From the NCBI GenBank assembly GCA_031395645.1, contig JANNJM010000056.1:11553-75552 (forward strand): a DNA stretch of 64,000 bases. Reading direction: 5' to 3'. This document shows, in pieces, positions 44,266 through 53,378 of this stretch (position 1 is its first letter; each line of letters starts with the position of its first letter). A model generated the notes under the pieces. That model made no database searches. It saw only the letters and a list, made by a program, of their open reading frames with translations, and was not told the origin of the DNA. Position numbers and translations under genes: made by a program. The stretch comes from SHZI01 sp031395645 (lineage in GTDB: Bacteria; Pseudomonadota; Gammaproteobacteria; Steroidobacterales; GCA-2729495).

Positions 44266-45234
44266 TTAGTGCTGATTTTGCATCCGTGGAACGGCGACGC
44301 TCAGGACCTCTTCAAGATCTGCGACCAGGGTCTCGGACGCCATATCCAGCCAGTAGTCGCAAGCTTCCCTCCGCAGCCACGTCAGCTGCCGCTTGGCCAG
44401 CTGACGAGTGGCGGCCAGGGCGTGTTCCTCGGCCTCGGCGCGACTGCAGAACCCGCCCACGAAATGTGCGATCTGCCGGTAGCCGACGGCCCGGAGTGCG
44501 GGACTGTCAGGTTGCATTTCGGGCCGGGAGAGCAATGCCTCGACCTCAGCGATAAAGCCGCGGTCGAGCATCGCGCCGAAACGCCGGGCAATGCGGACTC
44601 CAAGGAGCTTACGATCACGGGGGACCAGGCCGATCTTCAGGAACTTGCCGCCCTCCCGCACGTTCGGCGTGGCCCGCCGCCTTGCCTGCAGCTCGCTGAT
44701 CGGGCACCCGGTCAGCAGCCAGACCTCGAGGGCGCGTTGAACGCGTTGGCGGTCGTGAATACTGATACGGGCGGCGGCGGCGGGATCAACTCTTGAAAGC
44801 TCCGCATGGAGCGCGGCCCAGCCGTCACGAGCCGCGCGCCTCTCCAGTTCAGCACGCACATGGGGATTTGCTGCGGGCAATACCGAGAGCCCGTCGGTCA
44901 GGCTGCGAAAGTACAGCAAGGTGCCGCCGACCAGCAGCGGCATTTGGCCCATAACCCGGATCTGCTCGAGTGCCTCGGACGCGTCCCGGACAAATTCGCC
45001 GGCTGAGTACTGCTCCCAGGGCTCCCGGATATCGACCAGCCGGTGCGGGTGTCGCGCGAGTACTTCCGGCGACGGTTTGCCGGTGCCAATGTCGAGGTGC
45101 CGGTACACCATGGCCGAGTCAACGCTGATCAGCCCGACCGGCAGCCGGTCCGCGAGCGCCAGTGCCAGCTCCGTTTTTCCCGTGGCCGTCGGACCCATGA
45201 GGCACACCGCAACGTTGGCTGGCACCGGCCCCAT
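44266..45234 (-). CDS. miaA: MiaA, tRNA dimethylallyltransferase
   Basis: MiaA prenylates A37 of tRNAs reading UNN codons. The product of about 322 residues has the P-loop MGPTATGKTELA, ISVDSAMVYRHLDIGTGKPS, LVGGTLLYFRSLTDGLS and IHDRQRVQRALEVW. ATG 45234 is preferred because it gives the usual spacing to the P-loop. TTG 45246, abutting the mutL stop, is the alternative. It lies directly after mutL, as in most gammaproteobacteria. Confidence 0.95.
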   Translation of the reverse strand: MGPVPANVAVCLMGPTATGKTELALALADRLPVGLISVDSAMVYRHLDIGTGKPSPEVLARHPHRLVDIREPWEQYSAGEFVRDASEALEQIRVMGQMPLLVGGTLLYFRSLTDGLSVLPAANPHVRAELERRAARDGWAALHAELSRVDPAAAARISIHDRQRVQRALEVWLLTGCPISELQARRRATPNVREGGKFLKIGLVPRDRKLLGVRIARRFGAMLDRGFIAEVEALLSRPEMQPDSPALRAVGYRQIAHFVGGFCSRAEAEEHALAATRQLAKRQLTWLRREACDYWLDMASETLVADLEEVLSVAVPRMQNQH

Positions 45235-45246
45235 GGCGCCAGTCAA

Positions 45247-47010
45247 TCAGCGACCACGCGCAAACAGGCGATCGAGTTCTGGCAGCGACAGGGTAACGCG
45301 GGTGGGCCGCCCATGATTGCATTGCTCGCTGCGCGGCGTCCGCTCCATGTCGCGGAGCAAGCTGTTCATTTCGTCGATCGACAGACGACGGTGGGCGCGG
45401 ATGGAGGCGTGGCATGCCACGTCGGCCAGGCAACGATCGAGCAACCCGAATAGTTCATCGAGCGTCACGTCGTCGTGAAGAACTGCAATCAGCCGGCGAA
45501 CAAAAGCAGCGACGTCATCGCCTGCGAGCATGGCGGGCACCGCCCGCAACGTCAGGCGGTCCGGTCCGGAGCGCAGGAGATCAAATCCACAACGTTCGAG
45601 CAGTCTGCTGTGGTGTATGGCGCGCTCGGCGTCGGCTTCGTTCACGGCGAGACTGACCGGGAGCAGCAGTGTCTGGGACTGAACGGCCGCCTGGCGAATC
45701 TCAGCCTTCAACCGCTCGTACGTCACCCGTTCGTGGGCTGCGTGGGTATCGACCATCACCAGACCGTCAGCTGTCTCGGCGAGGATATAGATGCCGTGGA
45801 GTTGGGCAATGGCAAAGCCGAGTACCGCCTGTCTCGCTTCCGTCTCCGGCGAAAGAGGCGGTACCGAGTAGCCTGCCGCAGATTCCCGGGTCGACGACCC
45901 GATGCCCGACGCCTCGGCCCGTTGGCCCGGTGCGCCAAACGGCAGGACCCCGCTGACCGAACTCTCACCTGCAATGGGGCCAACGGCGGCACGGGGCGAC
46001 GCATCTGTGCCCTCGCCGTTCCCGGCCAACGCCTCTTCCACAACGCGCCGAACAAAGTCACGCACACGGCCTGGATCCCGAAACCGCACCTCGAGCTTCG
46101 CCGGGTGCGCGTTTACGTCCACCCAGGCAGGATCCATATCGAGATAGAGCACATAGGCTGGCCAGCGGTCCCGATAGAGCACGTCGCGGTAGGCTGCCCG
46201 AACAGCGCCCGTCAGCAATTTGTCACGAATGGCGCGGCCATTCAGGAACACATGTTGCAGATCCGGCTGGCTTCGAGCGTGCGTGGGCAGCGTGATCCAG
46301 CCGCGCAAAGTCAGACCCAATGCGTCGCGCTCCACGTACATCGCGTGACGGACGAACTCATCGCCGCACACCGTGCCGACCCGCGCAACAAGTTCAGCCG
46401 GCGAATTCGCCGCCGCGAGATCGAGTACGACACGCTGATTGTGCATAACCCGGAGCGCTACTGAGCCACGCGACAGCGCGATACTCTCGATCGCGGCACG
46501 TACATGGGTGAACTCGGTCCGTTCGCTGCGCAAGAAGCGGCGCCGGGCCGGCGTGCTGAAGAACAGGTCCCGGACTTCCACCGTGGTACCCGTCGGGTGG
46601 GCGGCCGGAGTCACGAGGCCCGGACCGGCAGCGTCGCCCGTGACGGAAAATCCGGTTGCAGACTCCCGGTATCGCGAGGTGAGTGTGAGGCGGGACACCG
46701 AGGCAATACTCGGAAGTGCCTCACCGCGGAACCCAAGTGTGGCGACCTGTTCGAGGTCTTGCAGGCTCTCGATCTTGCTGGTGGCATGGCGCGCCAGAGC
46801 AATTGGCATCTCGTCCCGTGGAATACCCGCCCCGTTGTCCCGAATCCGGCAGAGGCGGATACCCGCTTCCTCAAGCTCAACTTCTACCCGGGTGGCTCCG
46901 GCGTCCAGACTGTTCTCAAGCAGCTCTTTCACGACAGAGGCAGGTCGCTCCACCACTTCCCCGGCCGCGATCTGATTAACGAGATGTGCTGGCAATTGGC
47001 GAATCGGCAT
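45247..47010 (-). CDS. mutL: MutL, mismatch repair protein with endonuclease motifs
   Basis: MutL links mismatch recognition to strand removal. The 587-residue protein has the GHKL ATPase (about 1-330): NQIAAGEVVERPASVVKELL, LDAGA, DNGAGI and TLGFRGEALPSIA. A variable linker (about 331-390) and a dimerisation domain follow. The latter carries DTHAAHERVTYE (Asp421 to Glu432), fitting the DxHA(X)2E(X)4E metal-binding motif, plus ACHASIRA (Cys533, His534) and CNHGRPT (Cys564, His566). These are the hallmarks of nicking MutL found in bacteria without MutH; E. coli MutL lacks them. Gln in DQHA is replaced by Thr. Confidence 0.96.
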   Translation of the reverse strand: MPIRQLPAHLVNQIAAGEVVERPASVVKELLENSLDAGATRVEVELEEAGIRLCRIRDNGAGIPRDEMPIALARHATSKIESLQDLEQVATLGFRGEALPSIASVSRLTLTSRYRESATGFSVTGDAAGPGLVTPAAHPTGTTVEVRDLFFSTPARRRFLRSERTEFTHVRAAIESIALSRGSVALRVMHNQRVVLDLAAANSPAELVARVGTVCGDEFVRHAMYVERDALGLTLRGWITLPTHARSQPDLQHVFLNGRAIRDKLLTGAVRAAYRDVLYRDRWPAYVLYLDMDPAWVDVNAHPAKLEVRFRDPGRVRDFVRRVVEEALAGNGEGTDASPRAAVGPIAGESSVSGVLPFGAPGQRAEASGIGSSTRESAAGYSVPPLSPETEARQAVLGFAIAQLHGIYILAETADGLVMVDTHAAHERVTYERLKAEIRQAAVQSQTLLLPVSLAVNEADAERAIHHSRLLERCGFDLLRSGPDRLTLRAVPAMLAGDDVAAFVRRLIAVLHDDVTLDELFGLLDRCLADVACHASIRAHRRLSIDEMNSLLRDMERTPRSEQCNHGRPTRVTLSLPELDRLFARGR

Positions 47011-47060
47011 AGCGGCATTCTTTCAAATGCCGGGCCGCTTGCCTATGCGGGCGCCAGCGT

Positions 47061-48458
47061 TCAGCTCTGCCGGCTGGGAATTCGCAATGTCTGCCCCACT
47101 CTAACCATGTCAGAGCGCAGGCGATTAGCGGCGCGGAGCCTGCTGAGGCTCACCCGGTAAAGGCTGGCAACCCCGGACAGGGTGTCACCGTGCCGAACGA
47201 CGTGCTGCCGGGAACCGGCGGGTCCTGCCGGGGCCCGCGGGGGCAAGTCCGTGGCGGCCACGGTGGTCGGCGTGCGCCTGACGGGGCTGCCTGGAGGGTT
47301 TTCCGCAAAGTAAGTCCGGATGCCCTCTAAAACTGCCAGAGCGAGGCTCTGCTGATGGCTTGGCGAACGCAGGTTTTCCTCGTCGGTTGGATTGGAAATG
47401 TAGGCCGTTTCCAGGAGTACCGAAGGCACATCCGGCGATTTCAGCACCATGAAGGGTGCCTGCTGCACACTGCGCCTATGCAAGCGCCCGAGCCCGCTCA
47501 TACGGCCGAGAATTGCATCGCCAACGGCGATACTGGAACTGATCGACGCATTCTGTGACAGGTCCATGAGAACGGACGCCAGCACGGGATCCTTGTCTCC
47601 CAGTTCAACGCCACCAATCAATGCGGCATTCTCGCGGGCCGCGAGCCGGCGCGAGGCCTCATCGCTGGCCGCCTTGTCTGAGAGCACGTACACCGTAGAT
47701 CCCTGCGCGCTCCTGTTATAGGCGGCATCGGCATGAATCGAAATGAACAGATCTGCACTGACGCTGCGCGCCTTTTCCATCCGCTCACGCAACCCGAGGA
47801 AGCGGTCATCGCTGCGCGTCAGTACCCCACGCATACCCGGCTCCGCATTCAGAAGTCCAACGAGGCGACGACTGATAGCGAGCGTAACGTCTTTTTCCCG
47901 GGTGCCGGAGGGTCCATGGGCTCCGGGATCGTGACCACCGTGTCCGGCGTCCACGACCACCACTATGTCGCGCCGACGTTCTGCAGGCGCTGGAGCGACC
48001 GGGGGTGGCGCTTCGACAGGAGGTGCGGCGACCATCCAGGTCACGGGGCGCAGCTCAATGGCCAGTCGCGGAACGCCACCATCGGTAGCCGGCGTCGCCG
48101 ATGGCAGCATGGCGTTCGTGACGTCAAAGACAATGCGCAGGTTGCCGCCAGGACGGTGTGCAACCCGCACCTCGCGGATGACTCCGACGGCGGTAGGTAG
48201 CGGCAGGGCAGAGCGGCCCAATGCCGCCGTCGAAATATCGAGGACGACCCGGTGCGGGCCAGTCAGCGTGAACAGGTTATAGCTTGCAGCCCGGCTGAGG
48301 CTCAGATCGACCCGCGTGGCGGCTCCAAGTTCGGAGATTGCAATGGACTGAACCTGCAGGCGACTCTGCGGCGCTGCCTGTGCAGCGGCATGGAGCGTCC
48401 CCGCAACCACCAGCGCCAGGGCGCAAGACCCGCGGGCGACGGCTTTCTGCCAGACCAA
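47061..48458 (-). CDS. N-acetylmuramoyl-L-alanine amidase with AMIN and LysM domains (AmiB/AmiC type)
   Basis: This periplasmic amidase cleaves septal peptidoglycan during daughter-cell separation. The 465-residue protein has a signal peptide (about 1-29), an AMIN domain (about 35-130, DLSLSRAASYNLFTLTGPHR) and an Amidase_3 catalytic domain. The latter has VDAGHGGHDPGAHGPSGTRE, with a zinc His and Glu, SIHADAAYNRSAQGS with another His, and VLLETAYISNPTDE with the catalytic Glu. A C-terminal LysM (HVVRHGDTLSGVASLYRVSL) follows. AmiB versus AmiC cannot be settled here; the LysM favours AmiB-like. It precedes mutL, and tsaE lies upstream. Confidence 0.94.
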   Translation of the reverse strand: MVWQKAVARGSCALALVVAGTLHAAAQAAPQSRLQVQSIAISELGAATRVDLSLSRAASYNLFTLTGPHRVVLDISTAALGRSALPLPTAVGVIREVRVAHRPGGNLRIVFDVTNAMLPSATPATDGGVPRLAIELRPVTWMVAAPPVEAPPPVAPAPAERRRDIVVVVDAGHGGHDPGAHGPSGTREKDVTLAISRRLVGLLNAEPGMRGVLTRSDDRFLGLRERMEKARSVSADLFISIHADAAYNRSAQGSTVYVLSDKAASDEASRRLAARENAALIGGVELGDKDPVLASVLMDLSQNASISSSIAVGDAILGRMSGLGRLHRRSVQQAPFMVLKSPDVPSVLLETAYISNPTDEENLRSPSHQQSLALAVLEGIRTYFAENPPGSPVRRTPTTVAATDLPPRAPAGPAGSRQHVVRHGDTLSGVASLYRVSLSRLRAANRLRSDMVRVGQTLRIPSRQS

Positions 48459-48572
48459 GTTTCGACCCCCCGAATTTATAATCCCTACCGTCCACTATAC
48501 GTAATACGGAGAGGTGGATAAACACTTTTCTCATAGGAAATAGGTAGATAGGCAGCTTACCTCCCGCCAGGA

Positions 48573-49085
48573 TCAGAAACCTGGTGGCAGAGCCCGGCCC
48601 AGCTCGCGAAGTACCCGGCCGGCGACCACGGTCTGGGCGGTCAGGATGGCGTCCCGGCCGTTGCCTGCGCTGACCAGCCGGCACTCAAGGTCCGCCACTG
48701 GCAATCGCCCCGCGCCGCGACCCGGCCACTCGGCCAGCAGCAGGTAGCCCGGACCCGCCGCGTCGCTTGAACGCAGTTCATCGTCCAGACCCAGATCGTC
48801 GAGTTCGGCCGGGTCTCGCAATCGGTACAGGTCCACGTGGACGACGCGATAGCGGTCCAGCGCGTAGGGTTCGACCAGGGTGTAGGTGGGACTCGGCACT
48901 CGTCCACGGTGGCCCAGTCCGGCCAGCAACGCCCGAATCAGGGCGGTCTTGCCGGCGCCCAACTCACCCTCGAAATACACCACCAGGTTCGCCGGCGCCG
49001 CGGCGAGCAACGCGCCGGCCAGCAACGTACCCAGCTGCGCCGTCGCTGCCGGATCGGGCAGATACCGGGCTAGGGATTCAGGCAC
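48573..49085 (-). CDS. tsaE: TsaE, tRNA t6A37 threonylcarbamoylation ATPase
   Basis: TsaE is the ATPase partner of TsaB-TsaD in making t6A37. The 170-residue protein has Walker A GELGAGKTALIRALL, SPTYTLVEPY and the Walker B-like VHVDLYRLRDPAELDDLGLD, with LLLAEWPGRG further on. The 5' end overlaps the nnr 3' end by 16 nt. The tsaE-amidase-mutL-miaA order is conserved widely. The 114-nt gap to the amidase gene holds AT-rich sequence but no assured promoter. Confidence 0.95.
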   Translation of the reverse strand: MPESLARYLPDPAATAQLGTLLAGALLAAAPANLVVYFEGELGAGKTALIRALLAGLGHRGRVPSPTYTLVEPYALDRYRVVHVDLYRLRDPAELDDLGLDDELRSSDAAGPGYLLLAEWPGRGAGRLPVADLECRLVSAGNGRDAILTAQTVVAGRVLRELGRALPPGF

Positions 49086-50590
49086 GACCGCAGGTTTGCG
49101 AGCACGTCGCTCGCCACCACTCCGCGCTGGCCGGCCCGGGCTGCAGCGTCGCCGGCAGCTCCGTGCACAAAGGCCGCGGCGGCGGCAAGATCCTGGGCCG
49201 ACGCGGGCGACTGCAGTTTGTCTGGCGCCTGCGCGATCAGCCCCGCGACAACGCCAGTGAGTACATCACCCATACCCGCGGTGGCCATACCCGGATTACC
49301 GCTGGTAATCAGCCAGGGGGGCAGGCTGGCGCCACCCACCAGCGTGCCGCTGCCTTTCAGTACGATGGTGCCGCCATAGCGTTGGTGCAGAGCGTTGAGC
49401 GCGCCCAGCCGCTCGCGCTGGATGGCAGCCGAGGAACTCCCAAGGAGGCGTCCGGCTTCACCGGGGTGCGGTGTCAAAATCCAGTTATGGCGCGCGGACG
49501 GGCTTTCGGCGAGCAAGTTAAGGGCGTCGGCATCCAGGACCAGCGGCAATGCGGTCGCGAGCACAGCGGCCAGTAGTGCCCGGGCCCAGGCGTCCTGACC
49601 AAGCCCCGGACCAATGGCGACGACGGTCGCGCGAGCCAGCAATGTGACGATTTCAGCTGGATCATCGATGCCATGACACATGAGTTCCGGTCGCGTAAGC
49701 GGCAGAAGTGCGGCCTGCGCCGGCCGCGTGGCGACGCTGACCAGCCCCGCACCAGAGCGCAGGGCGGCTTCGCCCGCCAGACGCACGGCGCCGCTCATGC
49801 CGTGGTTGCCACCAATGACCAGCACATGCCCGAAATCGCCCTTGTGCGCCGTGGCTAACCGGCGTGGCAGCAGGCGGGGCAACTCGCTGGCCACGAAGAG
49901 TCGCAAACGGGCCTCGCCGGCCAGGCTGGCACGAGCGACCACAGCGCGTGGGATGCCAAGATCAGCAAACTCCACCCGGCCCGTGTATGCCGGTCCTTCA
50001 CCGAGATAGAGCCCGAGCTTGCGCCCCACGAAGGTCACCGTGAGATCGGCGCGAACAGCGGCCCCGCAAGGCAAACCGGTTGTTGCATCGAGCCCCGAAG
50101 GAATATCGACAGCGACCACCGGCCGTCCGGCACCGTTCACCGCCTCGATCGCTGTGCAGATGGCCCCGGTCACGGGCCTCGCGAGGCCAATACCCAGAAT
50201 CGCGTCAACCACCAGGTCGGCCCCGGCAAGGACCTCGGGCGCAAAGGGCGTCAGGGCGCAGCCGTCCGCCGCAAAGTCCCGCCACGCTGTCGCCGCATCG
50301 CCCGCCAACTGGGCCGGGTCCGCGAGGGCACACACCCGGATCTCCACACCGGCACGGCGCGCGAGGCGTGCGATCACATAACCATCGCCGGCGTTGTTGC
50401 CGCTCCCGCACAACACGACCCAGCGGCGAGCAGCGGGCCACGCGACAGAAACCGCCGCGCAGACCGCTTCGGCGGCGCGGGTCATGAGCTGGTAGCCCGT
50501 GATCCCAAAGGCGTTCGTCGCCGTGCGGTCGAACGTTCGCACCGACTCGGGAGTCCACACGCCGCTCTCTGCTTCCCACATGCACGTCAT
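49070..50590 (-). CDS. nnr: Nnr, bifunctional NAD(P)H-hydrate epimerase/dehydratase
   Basis: This enzyme repairs hydrated NAD(P)H. The 506-residue protein has an N-terminal epimerase domain (about 1-215, CGSGNNAGDGYVIARLA, VDAILGIGLARPV, VDIPSGLDATTG). The C-terminal ADP-dependent dehydratase (about 230-500) has VIGGNHGMSGAVRLAGEAAL, LTPHPGEAGRL and GNPGMATAGMGDVLTGVVAG. ATG 50590 or the ATG at 50581 may be the start; a TATAAT box overlaps the first one. The gene diverges from queG and overlaps tsaE by 16 nt. Confidence 0.95.
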   Translation of the reverse strand: MTCMWEAESGVWTPESVRTFDRTATNAFGITGYQLMTRAAEAVCAAVSVAWPAARRWVVLCGSGNNAGDGYVIARLARRAGVEIRVCALADPAQLAGDAATAWRDFAADGCALTPFAPEVLAGADLVVDAILGIGLARPVTGAICTAIEAVNGAGRPVVAVDIPSGLDATTGLPCGAAVRADLTVTFVGRKLGLYLGEGPAYTGRVEFADLGIPRAVVARASLAGEARLRLFVASELPRLLPRRLATAHKGDFGHVLVIGGNHGMSGAVRLAGEAALRSGAGLVSVATRPAQAALLPLTRPELMCHGIDDPAEIVTLLARATVVAIGPGLGQDAWARALLAAVLATALPLVLDADALNLLAESPSARHNWILTPHPGEAGRLLGSSSAAIQRERLGALNALHQRYGGTIVLKGSGTLVGGASLPPWLITSGNPGMATAGMGDVLTGVVAGLIAQAPDKLQSPASAQDLAAAAAFVHGAAGDAAARAGQRGVVASDVLANLRSCLNP

Positions 50591-50596
50591 TATACT
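50589..50596. promoter_or_regulatory. Overlapping -10 boxes for divergent nnr and queG
   Basis: The minus strand reads TATAAT (50594 to 50589, perfect -10), and the plus strand reads TATACT (50591-50596, 5/6). Such symmetric -10 sequences can fire in both directions. No good -35 was found on either side, so the call rests on the -10s and the divergent geometry. Confidence 0.4.
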
Positions 50597-50628
50597 GATC
50601 GCCTTTGGCGAACCGGGTGCGTGTGCTC

Positions 50629-51684
50629 ATGGACCTCCAGCAGCTCGCTGTGCAGATAAGGGGCTGGGGTCGGGCGGCGGGCTTCCAGCAGATCGGCATC
50701 TCAGGGACCACGCTCACTGAAGCCGAGGGGCGCTTCGAGGAATGGACAGCCCGTGGCCTGCACGGGGAGCTTGACTACATGACCCGGCATGGCCGCAAGC
50801 GAACGCGACCAGCCGATCTCCTCCCGGGCACGGTGCGGATCATTTCGGCGCGGATGGACTGCCTGCCCGTCGCGGCGGCCCCCGCGAGCACCGTGCTTGC
50901 CGACGGCGAGCAGGCCTACATAGCCCGCTATGCTCTCGGCCGCGACTACCACAAGCTGCTCCGCCCGCGCCTCCAGCGATTAGCAGACCGCATCAGTCTG
51001 GCCGGTGCCGCGCACGGCTACCGGGTGTTTGTGGACAGCGCGCCGGTTCTCGAGAAGCCCATAGCCGCCGCTGCCGGCCTGGGCTGGCAGGGCAAACACA
51101 CCAACCTGATCAATCTGAAGGCAGGGTCCTGGTTCCTCCTGGGCGAAATCTACACGGACCTCCCGCTACCTTTAGACCAGCCGGTCGCCAACCACTGCGG
51201 CAGCTGCAACGCTTGCCTCGACGTCTGCCCGACCCAAGCCATCATTGCACCGTACGTACTGGACGCCCGGCGCTGCATCTCCTACTTCACCATCGAAGCG
51301 CAGGGACCCATACCGGTCGAGTTTCGCAAGCCGATGGGCAATCGCATCTTTGGTTGCGATGACTGCCAGCTCGTCTGCCCCTGGAACCGCTATGCCCGCG
51401 CAACGGCCGAACCGGATTTCGCGCCCCGGCACGGCCTCGATGCGGCCCGGTTAACGGATCTGTTTGCCTGGTCCGAGCTGGAATGGTCAGAGCGAACCAC
51501 GGGTAGCGCACTGCGGCGGCCGGGCTACCTGGGCTGGCTGCGCAATATCGCGGTGGCCCTGGGCAATGCGCCATCGACGGTTGAAGTACTCGACGCGCTA
51601 CAAGCCCGGGCCAGCCACATTTCGGAACTGGTGAGGGAGCATGTAGCCTGGGCGATTGAACAGCACGGCCGGCGACCAGGCTGA
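50629..51684 (+). CDS. queG: QueG, epoxyqueuosine reductase
   Basis: QueG makes the final reduction in queuosine synthesis using cobalamin and two [4Fe-4S] clusters. From ATG 50629 (MDLQQLAVQIRGWGRAAGFQ) the product has 351 residues. It shows DYHKLLRPRL, the substrate/cobalamin region GLGWQGKHTNLI, and two ferredoxin-like Cys groups: CGSCNACLDVCPTQAI, then CDDCQLVCPWN. TTG 50605 is an upstream alternative. Its stop is 7 nt from the convergent panC stop. Confidence 0.95.
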   Translation: MDLQQLAVQIRGWGRAAGFQQIGISGTTLTEAEGRFEEWTARGLHGELDYMTRHGRKRTRPADLLPGTVRIISARMDCLPVAAAPASTVLADGEQAYIARYALGRDYHKLLRPRLQRLADRISLAGAAHGYRVFVDSAPVLEKPIAAAAGLGWQGKHTNLINLKAGSWFLLGEIYTDLPLPLDQPVANHCGSCNACLDVCPTQAIIAPYVLDARRCISYFTIEAQGPIPVEFRKPMGNRIFGCDDCQLVCPWNRYARATAEPDFAPRHGLDAARLTDLFAWSELEWSERTTGSALRRPGYLGWLRNIAVALGNAPSTVEVLDALQARASHISELVREHVAWAIEQHGRRPG

Positions 51685-51691
51685 CTATCGC

Positions 51692-52540
51692 TTAGAGATC
51701 GACCAACTCGTTGTCGATCAGGCGCGCACGATCAAGGTGCGCGGCGGCCATCACCACCAGGTTCCGACTCGAGGAGTTCGGTGGACTGAGGTCAGCCGCG
51801 TTCCGGATCGAGAAATAGTCCGGCAGGAAACCGGCATTCACGAGGTCAGCCTGGCCGCGCTTTTCGAGCGCGCCGAACGCCCGGTCTCCCTTGCGCAATC
51901 GTTCGGCACAGGTTCCAAGGGCCCGGTGCAGGCCCGGTGCCCTCGCCCGACCGTCCGCGTCCAGGTACTGGTTGCGGGAACTGAGCGCCAGGCCATCCGG
52001 TTCACGCAGCGTCGGGCCCACGACCACCTTCACTGTCAGGTGCAGATCGACCTGCAAGCGGCGGATCACCAGGAGTTGCTGATAGTCCTTCTGCCCGAAC
52101 ACAGCACTGTCGGGCTGAACCAGATTGAATAACCGGGTGACGACCGAGGCCACGCCGTCGAAGTGGCCCGGCCGAAATTCACCGCACAGGATACGGGAGA
52201 GCTCCGGAACTGAGACGACCGTGCCCGCCCGCTCCCGCTGTGGATAAATCTCCTCGACTGCTGGCGCAAACAGGATGTCCACGTTGGCCTGGGTCAACAG
52301 ACGCCGATCGCGGTCGAAGGTGCGTGGGTAGGCGGCGAAGTCCTCGCCGGGCCCGAATTGGGTCGGATTGACGAAAATCGAAACGACTACCCTATCGGCC
52401 AGCGTCCGGGCGATCTCCACGAGACTCAGGTGCCCGGCGTGAAGATTGCCCATCGTGGGCACCAGGGCGACGGTTTCCTCATGTGTGCGCCAGCCGCTCA
52501 GGTTTTCGCGCAGGCTGGCAATCGTACGGACGGTCTTCAA
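51692..52540 (-). CDS. panC: PanC, pantothenate synthetase
   Basis: PanC joins pantoate and beta-alanine. The 282-residue protein has VPTMGNLHAGHLSLVEIA (HIGH-like motif), SIFVNPTQFGPGEDFAAYPR, GHFDGVASVVTRLFNLVQPD and the KMSKS-like segment LALSSRNQYL. No ATG is present at the N-terminus. TTG 52540 (KTVRTIASLREN) starts 2 nt after the panB stop and fits family length; TTG 52555 would overlap panB. Confidence 0.94.
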   Translation of the reverse strand: MKTVRTIASLRENLSGWRTHEETVALVPTMGNLHAGHLSLVEIARTLADRVVVSIFVNPTQFGPGEDFAAYPRTFDRDRRLLTQANVDILFAPAVEEIYPQRERAGTVVSVPELSRILCGEFRPGHFDGVASVVTRLFNLVQPDSAVFGQKDYQQLLVIRRLQVDLHLTVKVVVGPTLREPDGLALSSRNQYLDADGRARAPGLHRALGTCAERLRKGDRAFGALEKRGQADLVNAGFLPDYFSIRNAADLSPPNSSSRNLVVMAAAHLDRARLIDNELVDL

Positions 52541-52542
52541 GG

Positions 52543-53373
52543 TCAGGAAAAGCAATGCTCGGGAGCTGGATAACTGTGGTCCTTCACCGCAGCCACGTAG
52601 GCCTGCAGTGCTTCGAGCGGCGAGGCACTGCCCTGCATGAAGTTGCGCACGAACCGCGGCAGCCGCCCCTGCGTGATGCCCAGCATGTCGTAGAGCACCA
52701 GGATCTGGCCGTCCACGCCAGGACCGGCACCGATGCCAATTACAGGGACCGTGACTGCATCCCGCACGGCTTGCCCCAGCTCATTGGGCACGCACTCCAG
52801 GAGCAGGATGTCGGCGCCCGCCTGTTCCAGCGCGACAGCGTCCTCGAGCATCTGTTCCGCCTGCGCCTGATCCCGGCCCTGAACCTTGAACCCGCCGATC
52901 TTGTGGACGGACTGGGGTCGCAACCCGAGGTGAGCGCAGACGGGAATGTCGTGACCAGCCAGATGCTCCACGATCTTCACCTGACTGGCGCCGCCTTCCA
53001 GCTTGACCATCATGGCCGCGCCTTCCTGCATCAACCGCACGGCATTCTCCAGCGCCTGGGTCGGGTTCGTGTAGCTCATGAACGGCATATCCGCCACAAG
53101 AAAGGCCCGCCCCAGTCCGCGACGGACGATTCGTGAGTGGTAGATGATGTCCTGCATCGTTACTGGCACCGTCGTGTCATGTCCCTGCACGACCATGCCG
53201 AGGGAATCCCCCACCAGAACGAGATCCGCCCCTGCCCTGTCCACCAGCAGGGCGAAACTAGCGTCGTAGGCCGTAAGGCAGGCAATTGGCTCGCCTGCAT
53301 CCCGCATCGCGCGCAGTGTCGAGATGTTCACCGGGGCTTCCGGCAGGTCACGCTGTTGCAGTTGCTTGTACAT
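52543..53373 (-). CDS. panB: PanB, 3-methyl-2-oxobutanoate hydroxymethyltransferase
   Basis: PanB makes ketopantoate, the first committed step to pantothenate. The 276-residue TIM-barrel enzyme has ACLTAYDASFALLVDRAGAD, LVGDSLGMVVQGHDTTVPVT, MVKLEGG and VCAHLGLRPQSVHKIGGFKV. ITQGRLPRFVRNFM closes the domain. It is 5 nt after the deoxynucleoside kinase gene and immediately before panC. Confidence 0.96.
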   Translation of the reverse strand: MYKQLQQRDLPEAPVNISTLRAMRDAGEPIACLTAYDASFALLVDRAGADLVLVGDSLGMVVQGHDTTVPVTMQDIIYHSRIVRRGLGRAFLVADMPFMSYTNPTQALENAVRLMQEGAAMMVKLEGGASQVKIVEHLAGHDIPVCAHLGLRPQSVHKIGGFKVQGRDQAQAEQMLEDAVALEQAGADILLLECVPNELGQAVRDAVTVPVIGIGAGPGVDGQILVLYDMLGITQGRLPRFVRNFMQGSASPLEALQAYVAAVKDHSYPAPEHCFS

Positions 53374-53378
53374 GGTCG

